Notes under the pieces: generated by a model
Database searches by the model: none
What the model saw: the letters and a program-made list of their open reading frames with translations, nothing else
Told to the model about the DNA's origin: nothing
Program-made: the position numbers and the translations under genes
Source of the DNA: Altererythrobacter sp. C41
GTDB taxonomy: Bacteria; Pseudomonadota; Alphaproteobacteria; Sphingomonadales; Sphingomonadaceae
Assembly (NCBI RefSeq): GCF_016803135.1
Contig: NZ_JAEVFE010000003.1
Span: forward strand, 124,001 to 188,000
DNA length: 64,000 nucleotides
Direction of reading: 5' to 3'
In this document: one piece after another, positions 53,951 through 63,990 of the stretch
Layout: each line of letters starts with the position of its first letter
How positions within the stretch are numbered: the first letter of the stretch is position 1

Positions 53951-54070
53951 GCCGGAGTGCCTCGCGGCATGCCTCCACGGCAGGGGCGCGCCTTTGCCAT
54001 GCACCGCCGGACTTGGCAAGCGCGGTGATCACCGTTTCCCGTTACGCGAACGCCGCCGGTCATTCTCCCG

Positions 54071-54150
54071 TCATCCCAGCGAAAGCTGGGATCGCATGCC
54101 GCGAAGTCCGACCTGACGGAGAACGACCCCAGCTTTCACTGGGATCACGG
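54071..54150. repeat. Palindromic intergenic element, ~80 bp
   Basis: TCATCCCAGC-GAAA-GCTGGGATC on the left (6-bp stem 54075-54080/54085-54090 with a GAAA tetraloop) and CCCAGCTTTCACTGGGATCA on the right; the two halves are inverted relative to each other. Similar in plan to the element at 40501-40585. It lies between tRNA-Val and the sppA stop. Confidence 0.75.
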
Positions 54151-54172
54151 ACTAGATTGACGCTTTGGCGGG

Positions 54173-56044
54173 TCAGTTCAGCAAGGCGAACATGCGCTTC
54201 AGCCAGCCCTTGGGCTCCGCCACACGCGCCCTCGCCTCGGGTGAGGGCGGGCAGGCGAGGCAGTAGGCTTGCATTCCGCTCACCGACAGCAGCCGGTCCA
54301 CGTCGCTGGCGACGCGGGCCAGCAGCGTCTGTTCGCGGCGGGCGACCATGGCGAAGATGTCGCCGCTCCGCGCGCTTTCGCCCGCGACGATCTGGCGGAT
54401 CAGCGAATCGTAAGGCTGCACATCGTCGCCGAGGAATTCGAGATGCCAGCCGCCTTCCTCCAGCTTGGCCTGCTTGGCGGCCCACGCGACCGCATCGTCG
54501 AGCCCGCCGTACTGGTCGACCAGGCCGATCTGGCGCGCGGTGCCACCGTCCCACACGCGGCCCTGGCCGATGGCGTCGACCTGTGCGGGCGTCATGCTGC
54601 GCGATTCGGCGACCCGCGTCAGGAAGTCGCGGTAGCCGTTCTCGATCGAGCTCTGCAGGATCGCCTCGATCTCAGGCGTGAACCCGCCGATCAGGTCGGG
54701 CTGGCCAGACAGCGGCGTGGTGCGCACGCCGTCGGCGTGGATGCCCCAGTTGGCCGCAGCATTCTCGAACGTCGGAATGACCGCGAAGATGCCGATCGAT
54801 CCGGTGATCGTCTCGGGCTCGGCAAAGATGCGATCCGCCGGGGTCGAGACCCAATAGCCGCCGCTCGCCGCGACATTGGCCATGGAGACGACGATCGGAA
54901 TGTCCTTCGCCTTGTGGCGCAGGATGCCGCGGCGGATCTCCTCCGACGCAGTGACCGAGCCGCCGGGCGAATCGACGCGCACGACCAGCGCCGCCAGATC
55001 CTCGTCGAGCGCATCGAGCAGGATGTCGCGGATGCGGTCGCCGCCCGCGGTGCCGGGCCCGGCATCGCCGTCGACGATCGTTCCCGCGATGGTGACGACA
55101 CCGATCTTCTTGCCGGGCTGCTCCGGCTCGATGTCCGCCAGCCAGGGGTCGAGCTCGGTATGCGCGTACTTTCCGGGGGTGTCGTCCCAGGTGTCCGCGC
55201 CGGCGATCTCCGCCACGCGTTCGCCGAACTCGGTCTTGCTGCCCAGCTTGTCGACGAGGCCGGCTTCCATCGCGGCGGTCGCGAGATCGCCGTCCGCGCC
55301 GGCGATCCATTCGACCGGCTGCTGCGTGACCCGGTCGAGCTGGATCTGCGGGCGCGCCTTCTTCACGTTGGCCTGCCACTCTTCCCACAGTGCGCCGTAG
55401 AGCGCCTGGTAGTTCTCCCGCGCTTCGGGCGACATGTCGGAACGCGAATAGGGTTCGACCGCCGATTTGTACTCGCCGACCTTGTAGATGTGCGCGTTGA
55501 CCTGAAGGTTCTCGAGCAGCTCGCCGAAATAGATGTTCGAACCGCCCGGCCCGGCGATGATCGCGCCGCCCAGCGGATCGACCCAGACCTCGCTGGCGTG
55601 CGAGGCAAGCATCATCGCATCGTCGCCATAGGCCACGGCATAGCTCAGCACCGGCTTGTCGGCCGCCCGCACGCGGTCGAGCGCTTCGCCGATGTCCTGC
55701 AGGTGCACTTGCCCGCCGCCGAGGAACGAGGTGAGATCGAGCACGACCGCCTTGACCCGGTCGTCGGTCGCCGCTTCGTCGATCGCGCGAACGAGGTCGC
55801 GCGACTGGAACTCCGTGATCGGCGGCTCTCCGCTGAGCAGCACCGTGAACGGATCGATCTCCGACTTTTCCTCCACCACGACACCGTCAAGCTCGAGCAG
55901 CAGCGCGCCTTCGCGCACCTGGGCAGGGCTGGGCCGGGCAGTCAGGAGGGCATAGAGCGCCATGAAGAAGAGCAGCAGGAAGAGGAGGCTCATCCCGTCC
56001 TTGATGCCCACCAGCAATCGCCAAACCTTGCCTGCGAAGCTCAT
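54173..56044 (-). CDS. sppA: Signal peptide peptidase SppA, 67 kDa type
   Basis: A 623-residue membrane-anchored serine protease of the long (two-domain) SppA type. N-terminal helix ~17-36 ([18 protein letters not shown]). The catalytic Lys193 is in [15 protein letters not shown] and Ser394 in [20 protein letters not shown], the Ser/Lys dyad arrangement of E. coli SppA (Lys209/Ser409). It degrades cleaved signal peptides in the inner membrane. The gene ends after the repeat element and is divergent from pyrB. Confidence 0.95.
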   Translation of the reverse strand: MSFAGKVWRLLVGIKDGMSLLFLLLFFMALYALLTARPSPAQVREGALLLELDGVVVEEKSEIDPFTVLLSGEPPITEFQSRDLVRAIDEAATDDRVKAVVLDLTSFLGGGQVHLQDIGEALDRVRAADKPVLSYAVAYGDDAMMLASHASEVWVDPLGGAIIAGPGGSNIYFGELLENLQVNAHIYKVGEYKSAVEPYSRSDMSPEARENYQALYGALWEEWQANVKKARPQIQLDRVTQQPVEWIAGADGDLATAAMEAGLVDKLGSKTEFGERVAEIAGADTWDDTPGKYAHTELDPWLADIEPEQPGKKIGVVTIAGTIVDGDAGPGTAGGDRIRDILLDALDEDLAALVVRVDSPGGSVTASEEIRRGILRHKAKDIPIVVSMANVAASGGYWVSTPADRIFAEPETITGSIGIFAVIPTFENAAANWGIHADGVRTTPLSGQPDLIGGFTPEIEAILQSSIENGYRDFLTRVAESRSMTPAQVDAIGQGRVWDGGTARQIGLVDQYGGLDDAVAWAAKQAKLEEGGWHLEFLGDDVQPYDSLIRQIVAGESARSGDIFAMVARREQTLLARVASDVDRLLSVSGMQAYCLACPPSPEARARVAEPKGWLKRMFALLN

Positions 56045-56168
56045 CAGTTCGAATTCTCCGGAAATATCGTCCCAGCATGAACCCTAGGGAGTGCGGGCGA
56101 AAGGTTCCACCCGAAAGCGCGCGAGCGGCTGACGGGGCTCGACGAAGGGGACACATGCGCCTAAGGGC

Positions 56169-57209
56169 ATGGCTTCAATGGCATCGACGGGAACCCACGA
56201 CACACCGGGCCGCTTTCCGGCAGGCGCGCGCGCCTTTCCGCATCGCGACCTGACCGGCATTGCGCAGCTCGAACGGCACGAGATCCTGTTCCTGCTCGCC
56301 GAGGCGGAGCAGTGGGTGGAGCTCAACCGCCAACCGTCCAAGCACTGCGACGAGCTGGCCGGCCTCACCATCATCAACGCGTTCTTCGAGAACTCGACCC
56401 GCACGCTGCTGAGCTTCGAGATCGCGGGCAAGCGGCTGGGGGCGGACGTCGTCAACATGCACGCCGCGCAATCGAGCGTGAAGAAGGGCGAGACGCTGAT
56501 CGACACCGCGATCACGCTCAACGCCATGCGCGCCGACGCGATCGTGATCCGCCACGGATCGAGCGGGGCGGTGGACCTGATCGCGAGCAAGGTCGACTGC
56601 CCGGTGCTCAACGCTGGCGACGGCCAGCACGAGCATCCGACGCAGGCGCTGCTCGATGCGCTCGCACTGCGGCATGCGCTGGAGGATCGGGGCGAGGGGA
56701 GCGAGGACTTCACCGGGCTGACGGTGACGATCTGCGGCGACATCCTGCACAGCCGCGTGGCGCGCTCCAACGTGCTCTGTCTGCAGGCGCTCGGTGCCTC
56801 TGTGCGCCTTTGTGCACCGCCCGCGCTGATGCCCGCCGGCGTCGAGGCGATCGGCGCGCAGCCGTTCCACGATTTCGATGCCGCGCTCGAGGGCGCGGAC
56901 GTGGCGATGATGCTGCGCTTGCAGACCGAGCGGATGAGCGGCCAGTTCATCCCCTCGGCGCGCGAATACCACCACCTCTACGGCCTGACCCGCGAACGGC
57001 TGGAGCGCTGCGCGCCCGACGCGCTGGTCATGCACCCGGGCCCCATGAACCGCGGGGTCGAGATCGACAGCGACGTGGCCGACATGCTCGACCGCTCGAT
57101 CATCACCCGCCAGGTCGAAATGGGCGTCGCGATCCGCATGGCCTGCCTCGACGTGCTGACCCGCAAGGCGCGGGGCGTGCCGGGCTGGAACGACGGGCAA
57201 TGGGTATGA
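56169..57209 (+). CDS. pyrB: Aspartate carbamoyltransferase catalytic subunit
   Basis: A 346-residue ATCase chain catalysing the second step of pyrimidine synthesis. The carbamoyl-phosphate motif is FENSTRT (74-80), with [33 protein letters not shown] and [14 protein letters not shown] 25-residue N-terminal extension precedes the domain; an ATG at codon 4 is an alternative start. Its stop overlaps the next gene's ATG (ATGA). Confidence 0.96.
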   Translation: MASMASTGTHDTPGRFPAGARAFPHRDLTGIAQLERHEILFLLAEAEQWVELNRQPSKHCDELAGLTIINAFFENSTRTLLSFEIAGKRLGADVVNMHAAQSSVKKGETLIDTAITLNAMRADAIVIRHGSSGAVDLIASKVDCPVLNAGDGQHEHPTQALLDALALRHALEDRGEGSEDFTGLTVTICGDILHSRVARSNVLCLQALGASVRLCAPPALMPAGVEAIGAQPFHDFDAALEGADVAMMLRLQTERMSGQFIPSAREYHHLYGLTRERLERCAPDALVMHPGPMNRGVEIDSDVADMLDRSIITRQVEMGVAIRMACLDVLTRKARGVPGWNDGQWV

Positions 57210-58432
57210 AGCAGGTGCGGCCTCTCACGATCACCGGCGGCCGGCTGGTCACGCCCGAGGGCGTCCGCACGGGCGCGGTTCGTCTCGCGGAAGGGCGGAT
57301 CGCGGCACTTGGCGAGATTGCCGCGCAGGAGGGCGACGAGAAGCTCGATGCAAAGGGCAAGCTCGTCGCTCCGGCATTGATCGACTTCGGCGTCTTCGCG
57401 ATCGACAAGCCCGCGTTTCGCTTCGGCGGCATTGCCCGCGCGGCGCTGATGCCGGATCAGAACCCCGCGCTCGACCTGCCGAGCCGCGTTTCGTTCATCG
57501 CCAAGAGCGGCAAGCCCGACTTGTGGGTCCACCCGCTCGCCGCGGCGACGCAAGGCCTCGGCGGGACCGAGCTTGCCGAGATCGCGCTGATGAAGGACGC
57601 GGGCGCCCGCGGGGTTGCGACGGGCCGGCGGTGGATCGCCGATTCGGGCGTGATGCTGCGGCTGCTGCAATATGCCGCGATGCTCGATCTCGTCGTGGTG
57701 ACCCACGCGGAGGATGGCGGGCTGGTCGGATCGGCGGCTGCGACCGCGGGCGAGATCGCGACGCGTCTCGGTCTGCCCAGCGCACCCGCGGAGGCCGAGG
57801 CGCTTGCTGTCGCCCGCGATATCGCGCTGGCCGAGTTGAGCGGTGCGCGGCTGCACTTGCGGCAGGTCACCACGCGAGCCGCGCTCGATCTGGTTCGCAC
57901 GGCCAAGCGGCGCGGGGTCGCGGTGACGGCGGGCGTGACGCCTGCGCATTTCATGCTGTCCGACCTGGCGACGGCCGATTTCCGCACCTTTGCGCGCCTC
58001 TCGCCGCCGCTCCGGTGCGAGGACGACCGCAAGGCGGTGATCGAGGCGATCGGCGACGGCACGATCGACGTGATCGGCTCGGGCCACGATCCGCGAGGAC
58101 CTGAAGACAAGCGTCTGCCCTTCGCCGATGCCGAGCCCGGCATGGCGGGGGCCGAGACGCTGCTTGCGATGACGCTGACATTGGTGCGCGATGGGGTTAT
58201 CGACTGGCCGCGCGCCTTCGACCTGCTGGCGGGCGCGCCTGCGCGGCTGCTCGGCGTGGACACGGGCGTCCTGCGCGAAGGCTGCGAGGCCGACGTGGCG
58301 CTGATCGACCCGGAGAAGCCGTGGGTCGTAGACAGCCGCAAGATGGAGGCGACCGCCGGCAACACGCCTTTCGACGGCCAGCCGACGCAAGGCCGCGTGC
58401 TCGCCCTCTTCAAGGGCGGCGTGGCGCTCTAG
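57206..58432 (+). CDS. Dihydroorotase-like protein, predicted catalytically inactive (PyrC-prime type)
   Basis: A 408-residue amidohydrolase-fold protein, ATG overlapping the pyrB stop; an in-frame ATG 6 bases upstream also exists. The position where active dihydroorotases carry the metal-binding HxH (PGLIDxHVH) reads [13 protein letters not shown], with no His. The later THAEDGG keeps one His, but the TDHAPH-type site is replaced by [12 protein letters not shown]. In Pseudomonas an inactive PyrC-prime assembles with PyrB to form active ATCase; this gene probably does the same. A true dihydroorotase should then exist elsewhere. Confidence 0.88.
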   Translation: MKQVRPLTITGGRLVTPEGVRTGAVRLAEGRIAALGEIAAQEGDEKLDAKGKLVAPALIDFGVFAIDKPAFRFGGIARAALMPDQNPALDLPSRVSFIAKSGKPDLWVHPLAAATQGLGGTELAEIALMKDAGARGVATGRRWIADSGVMLRLLQYAAMLDLVVVTHAEDGGLVGSAAATAGEIATRLGLPSAPAEAEALAVARDIALAELSGARLHLRQVTTRAALDLVRTAKRRGVAVTAGVTPAHFMLSDLATADFRTFARLSPPLRCEDDRKAVIEAIGDGTIDVIGSGHDPRGPEDKRLPFADAEPGMAGAETLLAMTLTLVRDGVIDWPRAFDLLAGAPARLLGVDTGVLREGCEADVALIDPEKPWVVDSRKMEATAGNTPFDGQPTQGRVLALFKGGVAL

Positions 58433-58480
58433 CGAACAGCGAGACCCTTCCCGGGAGGAAGGGGATGATTATCGGCGGGC

Positions 58481-59866
58481 CTAGCGCCGCGCCATGCGCA
58501 CGCCGGTGTCGACCGCGCCCGGCAGGGGACGGCCCTCGGCCCAGGCGAAGCAGCCCTGGCCGCGCGCCTTGACGGTCGAGCACATCGAACGGGCGTCGGC
58601 CCGCTCCAGCCCGCCAGCGGAGACGCGATAGTAAGCCTTTCCGCGTACCTGCGCTTCGGTGATGACCATCCGGTAACGGTCGAGCCCCGGATACTCGCGC
58701 GCATAGATGCCCCAGGCGCGCCGCGCCCCCTCGCGGCTGGCGAACGAGCCGAGCTGGACCAGGTGCTTGCCGTCCGCCGCCTCGATAGCCGCTGCCGGCG
58801 TCTCCGCCGTCGCAGCGATGCGGGAGGCGGGGCGGGTCTCGCGGACCGGCGCAGCCTCAGCACCGTAGCGCGCAGGCATTTTCTGCACGACCGGGTTGGA
58901 GATGAAGGCGACCATGCTCTCGGTGATCTGCGCGGGCGTCGCGCCTGCGGGTGCCGGCGCGGCAAAAGCGGTGCGCACGTCGGTGGGGGCTGCAACCTGC
59001 GGCGCGGCCAGCGCGAGCTGCGGCGCGGGATCGACCGGCTCGAGCTCGCCCGCGGGCGCGGACGACGCGAGGGCGTGCGGAGCTTCCCCTGCAACCGGCT
59101 GGGCCAGCGCTGCGGCTTCTGCGGCGAGCTGTTCGGAACTGGGGTGGTTGCTCAGGGCGAGGCCGATCGGCTGGCCGGCATCGTGCACGACCGGCGCGCC
59201 GAGAAGCTTGGCGACGCGCGCCTGATACATCTCCGGCTGAACCGCGCGCGCCCACTCGGCGATCCGAGCACCGACCTGATCGGCGGGAACGTCCTCCGCG
59301 ACCATCAGCCGCGCCGCGCGCCAGTTGCCCTGGAGGGCGTAGGCATAGGCGAGGTTCTGGCGCACCTTGGCCGTGTTCTGCCCGGCGCGCAGTGCGTTGG
59401 CGAGCACGTTGGCGCCTTCGTCGGGCCGCCCCGCCAAGGCCAGTGCCAGGCCGAGATCGGCCGGATCGAGATCGTCGCGCCAGTCGTCAAGCACGGCGAC
59501 GGCCTTAGGGTAGTTGCCCACCGCAGTCTGGGCCAGCGCATAGCTGAGCGCGGTACGCGGCGAGTTGTCGCCGAGCGACATGGCATCCTGGAAACTGGTC
59601 GCAGCCGACTGGAACCGGCCCGCTTCCAGATAGGCGGCGCCGAGCATGGCGCGGTACTGCGCATCGCGCGGCGCGGCGAGAACCGCGGCTTCGGCGTGCG
59701 CGATGGCCTTGCTGACTTCACCTTCGCCCAGCGCGCTCTGCGCCTTGCTCGCGGAAAGGTTCGCGGGCGGAGCGGCTTTCGTGGTGCAGCCGCTCAGCGC
59801 CGCGGTCGCGAGCGCCGTGGTCAGCGCCAGCGCGGCGAGACGGGTGGTCTTGGCGGTGCGGATCAT
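58481..59866 (-). CDS. TPR lipoprotein with C-terminal SPOR domain
   Basis: A 461-residue protein. ATG 59866 gives a lipoprotein signal (LTTALATAALSGC, lipobox LSGC). TPR-like helices span ~35-220 (KAIAHAEAAVLAAPRDAQYR; LGAAYLEAGRFQSAATSFQD). An Ala/Pro-rich linker follows, then a SPOR domain (~375-450: HLVQLGSFASREGARRAWGI). SPOR domains bind denuded septal peptidoglycan. It follows the RHH and ParA genes on the same strand, so it probably belongs to their transcript. A longer upstream open frame overlaps the RHH gene and is not real. Confidence 0.87.
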   Translation of the reverse strand: MIRTAKTTRLAALALTTALATAALSGCTTKAAPPANLSASKAQSALGEGEVSKAIAHAEAAVLAAPRDAQYRAMLGAAYLEAGRFQSAATSFQDAMSLGDNSPRTALSYALAQTAVGNYPKAVAVLDDWRDDLDPADLGLALALAGRPDEGANVLANALRAGQNTAKVRQNLAYAYALQGNWRAARLMVAEDVPADQVGARIAEWARAVQPEMYQARVAKLLGAPVVHDAGQPIGLALSNHPSSEQLAAEAAALAQPVAGEAPHALASSAPAGELEPVDPAPQLALAAPQVAAPTDVRTAFAAPAPAGATPAQITESMVAFISNPVVQKMPARYGAEAAPVRETRPASRIAATAETPAAAIEAADGKHLVQLGSFASREGARRAWGIYAREYPGLDRYRMVITEAQVRGKAYYRVSAGGLERADARSMCSTVKARGQGCFAWAEGRPLPGAVDTGVRMARR

Positions 59867-59885
59867 GGTTGTCCCCCCAGAGTTC

Positions 59886-60443
59886 TCACTGCCGCTCGAT
59901 CTGCGCCGCAAGGCTGTCGAGTTCGGGCATTTGGGCGAGCAGCGCGTCGAGCGCTTCGGTGACGATCTGCTGCGCGCTGCGATTGCGGACGGTGCAGGCG
60001 AGCCGCAGCTTGAGATGCCGGTCGGCATCGAGCCGCAGCGTGAAGGCGGCACGCTTGCCCCGCTCGAGCGCAGAGCGGGGAGCGGCGGCATTGTGCGATT
60101 CCATCGCCGCATTCATGCGTTCGGCGAGCACGGTCTGCTGCTGGCGGACCGGCGGTTCCGGCAGGGCGCTTTCTTCGAGCTGACCGTGTGCGGCATGATC
60201 GATCTCGCGCGCCTCGGCCGCGGTCGCGGGATTGGACGGGAAGGGCGTCAACTGGAGAACTTCCGCCTCGCGTGCCGGCTCCTCGTCGGCGCCCATGTCG
60301 TTCCAGCCGAGATCCTCGATATTGTCCGGCAGGACCGCTGCATGGCCCGCGATCAGCGCGGACTGCGGCCGCATCGCGGGCCGTGCGCCGCCCTTGCGGG
60401 CGAGCAGAGAGGAATTGAGGGAGGCGAAGCTGGCGTCGCTCAT
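59886..60443 (-). CDS. Ribbon-helix-helix-like partner of ParA
   Basis: A 185-residue protein, ATG 60443 (MSDASFASLNSSLLARKGGA). Residues ~1-125 are Ala/Pro/Glu-rich and likely disordered. The C-terminal ~50 residues (KRAAFTLRLDADRHLKLRLA and RNRSAQQIVTEALDALL) have the beta-strand plus two-helix pattern of RHH DNA-binding proteins such as ParG or CopG. It sits 13 bases after the parA stop. Disorder on the N-terminal side is where type Ib partition proteins stimulate their ParA. DNA binding is inferred. Confidence 0.72.
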   Translation of the reverse strand: MSDASFASLNSSLLARKGGARPAMRPQSALIAGHAAVLPDNIEDLGWNDMGADEEPAREAEVLQLTPFPSNPATAAEAREIDHAAHGQLEESALPEPPVRQQQTVLAERMNAAMESHNAAAPRSALERGKRAAFTLRLDADRHLKLRLACTVRNRSAQQIVTEALDALLAQMPELDSLAAQIERQ

Positions 60444-60456
60444 GGTGATCGCGCCC

Positions 60457-61173
60457 TTACTGTGCGACCCGGCGGCCGAAGCCACCGGCGGGGCGATGCG
60501 CGCCCGGCAACGGAGAAACGGCGTGCGGCGCGGCGAACACGGTGCGGCGGAAGTTCTTCTCCAGCCGGTCGGCGACGTAGTTCCACAGCGCGGTGACCTC
60601 GGCGGCGCTGCGGCTGTCGGGATCGACCTCCATCACCGTTCGGCCGTCGATCATCGAGGCGGCGAAATCGGTGCGGTGGTGCAGAGTGATCGGCGCGACG
60701 GTGCCGTGCTGGCTGAGCGCGACCGCGGCTTCCGAAGTGATCTTGGCCTTGGGCGTGGCGCCGTTGACCACGAAGACCAGCGGCTTGCCGGCACGCTCGC
60801 ACAGATCGACGGTGGCACCGACGGCGCGCAGGTCGTGCGGGCTCGGACGGGTCGGCACGACGATCAGTTCGGCCACGCCGATCACCGACTGGATCGCCAT
60901 GGTGATCGCCGGCGGCGTGTCGATGACGGCCAGCTTGAAGCCTTGCTGCCGCAGGATCTGAAGGTCGCTGGCGAGCCGCGAGACGGTGGTCTGGGCGAAA
61001 GCAGGATATTCGGCCTCGCGCTCGTTCCACCAGTCCGCGAGCGAGCCCTGCGGATCGATGTCGATCAGCACTACCGGTCCGGCGCCGGCGCGCTGCGCCT
61101 GCACGGCCAGGTGACCCGACAGCGTCGTCTTGCCGGATCCCCCCTTCTGTGAAGCCAATGCCAATACTCGCAC
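60457..61173 (-). CDS. ParA/MinD-family ATPase, orphan
   Basis: A 238-residue deviant-Walker ATPase starting at GTG 61173. Walker A is SQKGGSGKTTLSGHLAVQAQ (KGGSGKTT with both Lys residues), A-prime region LIDIDPQGSLADWW, Walker B LAVIDTPPAI. No N-terminal HTH, so it is the short type (ParA Ib, McdA- or Soj-like). No parB lies next to it. Together with the RHH gene it forms a two-gene positioning-type module. Confidence 0.9.
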   Translation of the reverse strand: MRVLALASQKGGSGKTTLSGHLAVQAQRAGAGPVVLIDIDPQGSLADWWNEREAEYPAFAQTTVSRLASDLQILRQQGFKLAVIDTPPAITMAIQSVIGVAELIVVPTRPSPHDLRAVGATVDLCERAGKPLVFVVNGATPKAKITSEAAVALSQHGTVAPITLHHRTDFAASMIDGRTVMEVDPDSRSAAEVTALWNYVADRLEKNFRRTVFAAPHAVSPLPGAHRPAGGFGRRVAQ

Positions 61174-61254
61174 AGGCCCGTCCCCCCTGCTGTTCCTGTC
61201 CTGCGCCGCGCGAAGGCGGGCCGGGTGCCGGGATCGCAGGATACCCCTAATTTA

Positions 61255-61302
61255 AGGTTAACGACTGTTACCCAGCCAATGACGGCGGGTGAGGTCAGGT
61301 TA
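61255..61302. promoter_or_regulatory. Divergent control region of the ParA and Sel1-SPOR genes
   Basis: AGGTTA occurs at 61255-61260 and 61297-61302, 42 bases apart. The first is part of GGTTAAC-GACT-GTTACCC, an inverted repeat with six of seven matches. Candidate binding site for the RHH protein; weak evidence. Confidence 0.3.
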
Positions 61303-61373
61303 GAAACCTTTTGCTAACGGACCATTCACTATGTCAGTCTTTCCTGCAGGAGGGACTCAAGGGGCCGGAACGG

Positions 61374-62561
61374 ATGATAAGGTTCGCACACGCACTGTCG
61401 CTCTTGGCCGCCGGCGCTGCGCTGGCCGTAGCCGCGCCCGCAGCCGCCGATGTCAAGGCCGGGGTCGATGCGTGGAGCCGGGGGGACTATGCCGCGGCGG
61501 TGCGCGAATGGCGCGAGCCGGCGGCCCAGGGCAATCCAGATGCGCAGTTCAACATGGCGCAAGCCTATCGGCTCGGCCGGGGCGTGGAGCGCGATCAGAG
61601 CCAAGCCGAGATCTTTTACGCCAAGGCAGCCGCACAAGGTCATATCAAAGCCGCCGACAATTACGGCCTGATGCTGTTTCAGGAGGGGCGGCGGGAAGAG
61701 GCGATGCCGTACGTCTCCGCCGCGTCCGACCGCGGCGACCCGCGCGCGCAGTATCTGATCGGTATCGCGCATTTCAATGGCGACCTGGTGGAGAAGGACT
61801 GGGTGCGAGCCTATGCGCTTCTGACGCTCGCCAATTCGGCCGGACTGCCGCAGGCGAGCCCGGCGATTCAGCAAATGGACGGCTACATTCCGCTCGAGCA
61901 GCGTCAGGAGGCGCAGGTGCTCGCGCAGCAACTCAAGCGCGAGAGCGACGCCGTGCGGGCGCAGCAACTCGCAGCGGCCGACCTCGCGCTTGGCGATGAC
62001 ACGCCCGCGACCCCGGCGCCTCGCGTGCCGCAAACGCGGCCTCCGGTCGCGGTAGCGCCGCCGCAGGGCCGGGTGCCGACGCCGATCCCGCAGGCGAGCG
62101 TTCCGCCCTCCGTGGCCGCCGCCGAGGCGGCGATCGTCGAGGCGAGCCGCGTAACGGGCACGGCGAGTCCGGCCCAGGCAGGCGCCGACTATGCACGGCC
62201 GGCGGCGGTGGCCACTGCCACCCCGCAGCCGAAGCCAATGCCGACGCCCACCCCGAAGCCTGCACCAGAACCGAAGGGCACCGCATCGCCGCCGCCGCCG
62301 CCCGCTGCGGCTGCGGAGCCCTCTCCGTCGTCGGACGGGCCCTGGCGGGTTCAGCTCGGCGCCTTCTCGGTGGCGGGCAACGCGGACCGGTTGTGGCGCG
62401 ACGTGGCGGGTCTGGCACCGCTCTCCGGGAAAGAGAAGCTCCTCGTGCGCTCCGGCAAGCTGACGAAGCTGCAGGCCGGCGGTTTCGCGACGCGTGGGGC
62501 CGCACAGGCGGCCTGCGACAAGCTGAAGGCCGCGGGCAGAGCCTGTCTCGTCACGCGCTAG
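61374..62561 (+). CDS. Sel1-repeat protein with C-terminal SPOR domain
   Basis: A 395-residue exported protein; ATG 61374 gives signal MIRFAHALSLLAAGAALAVA then APAAADVK. Sel1-like repeats lie at ~30-155 (AQGNPDAQFNMAQAYRLGRG; AAAQGHIKAADNYGLMLFQE; GDPRAQYLIGIAHFNGDLVE). A long Pro/Ala-rich linker follows, then a SPOR domain (~320-395: WRVQLGAFSVAGNADRLWRD). Likely acts at the division septum. Divergent from the parA operon over 200 bases. Confidence 0.88.
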   Translation: MIRFAHALSLLAAGAALAVAAPAAADVKAGVDAWSRGDYAAAVREWREPAAQGNPDAQFNMAQAYRLGRGVERDQSQAEIFYAKAAAQGHIKAADNYGLMLFQEGRREEAMPYVSAASDRGDPRAQYLIGIAHFNGDLVEKDWVRAYALLTLANSAGLPQASPAIQQMDGYIPLEQRQEAQVLAQQLKRESDAVRAQQLAAADLALGDDTPATPAPRVPQTRPPVAVAPPQGRVPTPIPQASVPPSVAAAEAAIVEASRVTGTASPAQAGADYARPAAVATATPQPKPMPTPTPKPAPEPKGTASPPPPPAAAAEPSPSSDGPWRVQLGAFSVAGNADRLWRDVAGLAPLSGKEKLLVRSGKLTKLQAGGFATRGAAQAACDKLKAAGRACLVTR

Positions 62562-62636
62562 CTCCAGCGCACTGCAGGGTTTCCTGCGCGCCAACGAATG
62601 CTAACACTCTCGCTGATTGAAGGCAGGGAGGGGCCG

Positions 62637-63926
62637 TTGGCGCGCAATCCGGACGATCCGCAGTGGCACAATACGCCCGACCAGCCGCAACCTCTGCCTG
62701 CGGCCGGCACGGAGCGGATCGAAAGCCTCGATTTCATCCGCGGCATCGCCGTCATGGGTATCGTGCTCGCCAATATCGTGATCTTCGGCCAGCCGATCAC
62801 CGCGGTCATGTGGCCGGGTGGATTCATCGGGCCGGACAACGATCCCGGCGGATGGCTCTGGATCGCGCAGTTCGTTCTGATCGACGGCAAGATGCGCGGC
62901 CTGTTTACCCTGCTGTTCGGCGCGGGAGTCATGCTGTTCATGGAAAAGGCCTGGGCGCGGGGCGCGACCGGCTGGCTCCAGGCGCGGCGGCTCGGCTGGC
63001 TGCTCGTATTCGGCCTGCTGCACTATTTCCTGCTGTGGCAGGGGGACATACTTACGCTCTATGCGCTCTGCGGGCTGATCGTGCTCGCCTGCGTCCGATG
63101 GGACGTGCAGACCAAGGTCGTCGCCGCGCTGGTGGTCTATGTCGCCGGTGCGCTGCTGTGGACGGCGCTGTTCTATTATTTCTACCTCATCGCCGAGACT
63201 CCGCTCGGCGAAAACCCGATGCTCGCCGAGGCGCATGCCGAGATTCTGGCGGCGAAAAGCGTGCCCGTTGCGGACGCGGCTGCCGAGACCGCGCTCATGC
63301 GGGATGGAAGCTGGCTCGCCAACGTCGCACACCGGCTGGGCGAGCACCGCTTCGGCTGGCTGACGGTGCTGTGGCAGGTCGCTTGGGAGACCGTGCCGCT
63401 GATGCTGCTCGGCATGGCGCTCTATCGCGCAGGCCTGTTCGACGGTCGGATGGATCCGCGCAAGCAGCGGCGCTGGGGCTGGGGCGGCCTGCTCGGTGGG
63501 GCGATCGCCACGCTGCTGCTCGCGCTATGGGTCCAGGCGAAAGGATTCACGTACTTCACCACGCTCTACGCCTTCCTCGGCCCCTCGATGCTGACGCGCC
63601 TGCCGATGATCCTCGGACTTGCAGCGCTGCTCGCCATGTGGGCGCCCAAGGCCACGGGGTGGCTGGGGCAGCGAACGGTGGCGGCAGGGCGAATGGCGTT
63701 CTCGAACTATCTCGGCACTTCGTTCGTCATGCTGTTCGTCTTCTCCGGCTGGGGGCTCGATCTGTTCGGACGGCTTGGCCGTCCGCAGCTTTACCTGGTC
63801 GCGCTGTTGAGCTGGGTCATAATGCTCGCCTGGTCCAAGCCATGGCTTGCACGCTTCCGCTATGGACCGCTCGAATGGCTGTGGCGCTGTCTTACGTATG
63901 GACGCCTGTTTCCGCTCCGGCGCTGA
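62637..63926 (+). CDS. DUF418 family membrane protein
   Basis: A 429-residue protein with ~9-10 helices. TTG 62637 has GGGAGGGG at correct spacing; an ATG at 62598 is in frame but has no ribosome-binding site. Landmarks: RIESLDFIRGIAVMGIVLAN, GLFTLLFGAGVMLFMEKAWA, and the C-terminal DUF418 segment GRMAFSNYLGTSFVMLFVFS. Functions in this family are mostly unknown. Confidence 0.85.
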   Translation: MARNPDDPQWHNTPDQPQPLPAAGTERIESLDFIRGIAVMGIVLANIVIFGQPITAVMWPGGFIGPDNDPGGWLWIAQFVLIDGKMRGLFTLLFGAGVMLFMEKAWARGATGWLQARRLGWLLVFGLLHYFLLWQGDILTLYALCGLIVLACVRWDVQTKVVAALVVYVAGALLWTALFYYFYLIAETPLGENPMLAEAHAEILAAKSVPVADAAAETALMRDGSWLANVAHRLGEHRFGWLTVLWQVAWETVPLMLLGMALYRAGLFDGRMDPRKQRRWGWGGLLGGAIATLLLALWVQAKGFTYFTTLYAFLGPSMLTRLPMILGLAALLAMWAPKATGWLGQRTVAAGRMAFSNYLGTSFVMLFVFSGWGLDLFGRLGRPQLYLVALLSWVIMLAWSKPWLARFRYGPLEWLWRCLTYGRLFPLRR

Positions 63927-63932
63927 TAGGGG

Positions 63933-63960
63933 TTGATATTGCGAACGGTTCGCATAAATT
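63933..63960 (+). promoter_or_regulatory. Promoter with Fur-like palindrome before the right-edge gene
   Basis: TTGATA (63933-63938) and TAAATT (63955-63960) are 16 bases apart. Between them lies the 15-bp palindrome TGCGAAC-G-GTTCGCA (63940-63954), filling the spacer where a repressor would block RNA polymerase. The TGCGAA/TTCGCA form is like iron-regulated (Fur-type) boxes of proteobacteria, so the downstream gene may be an iron-uptake gene. Confidence 0.55.
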
Positions 63961-63990
63961 GACGCCTGCGAATCGATCGCAGGAGCCGCA

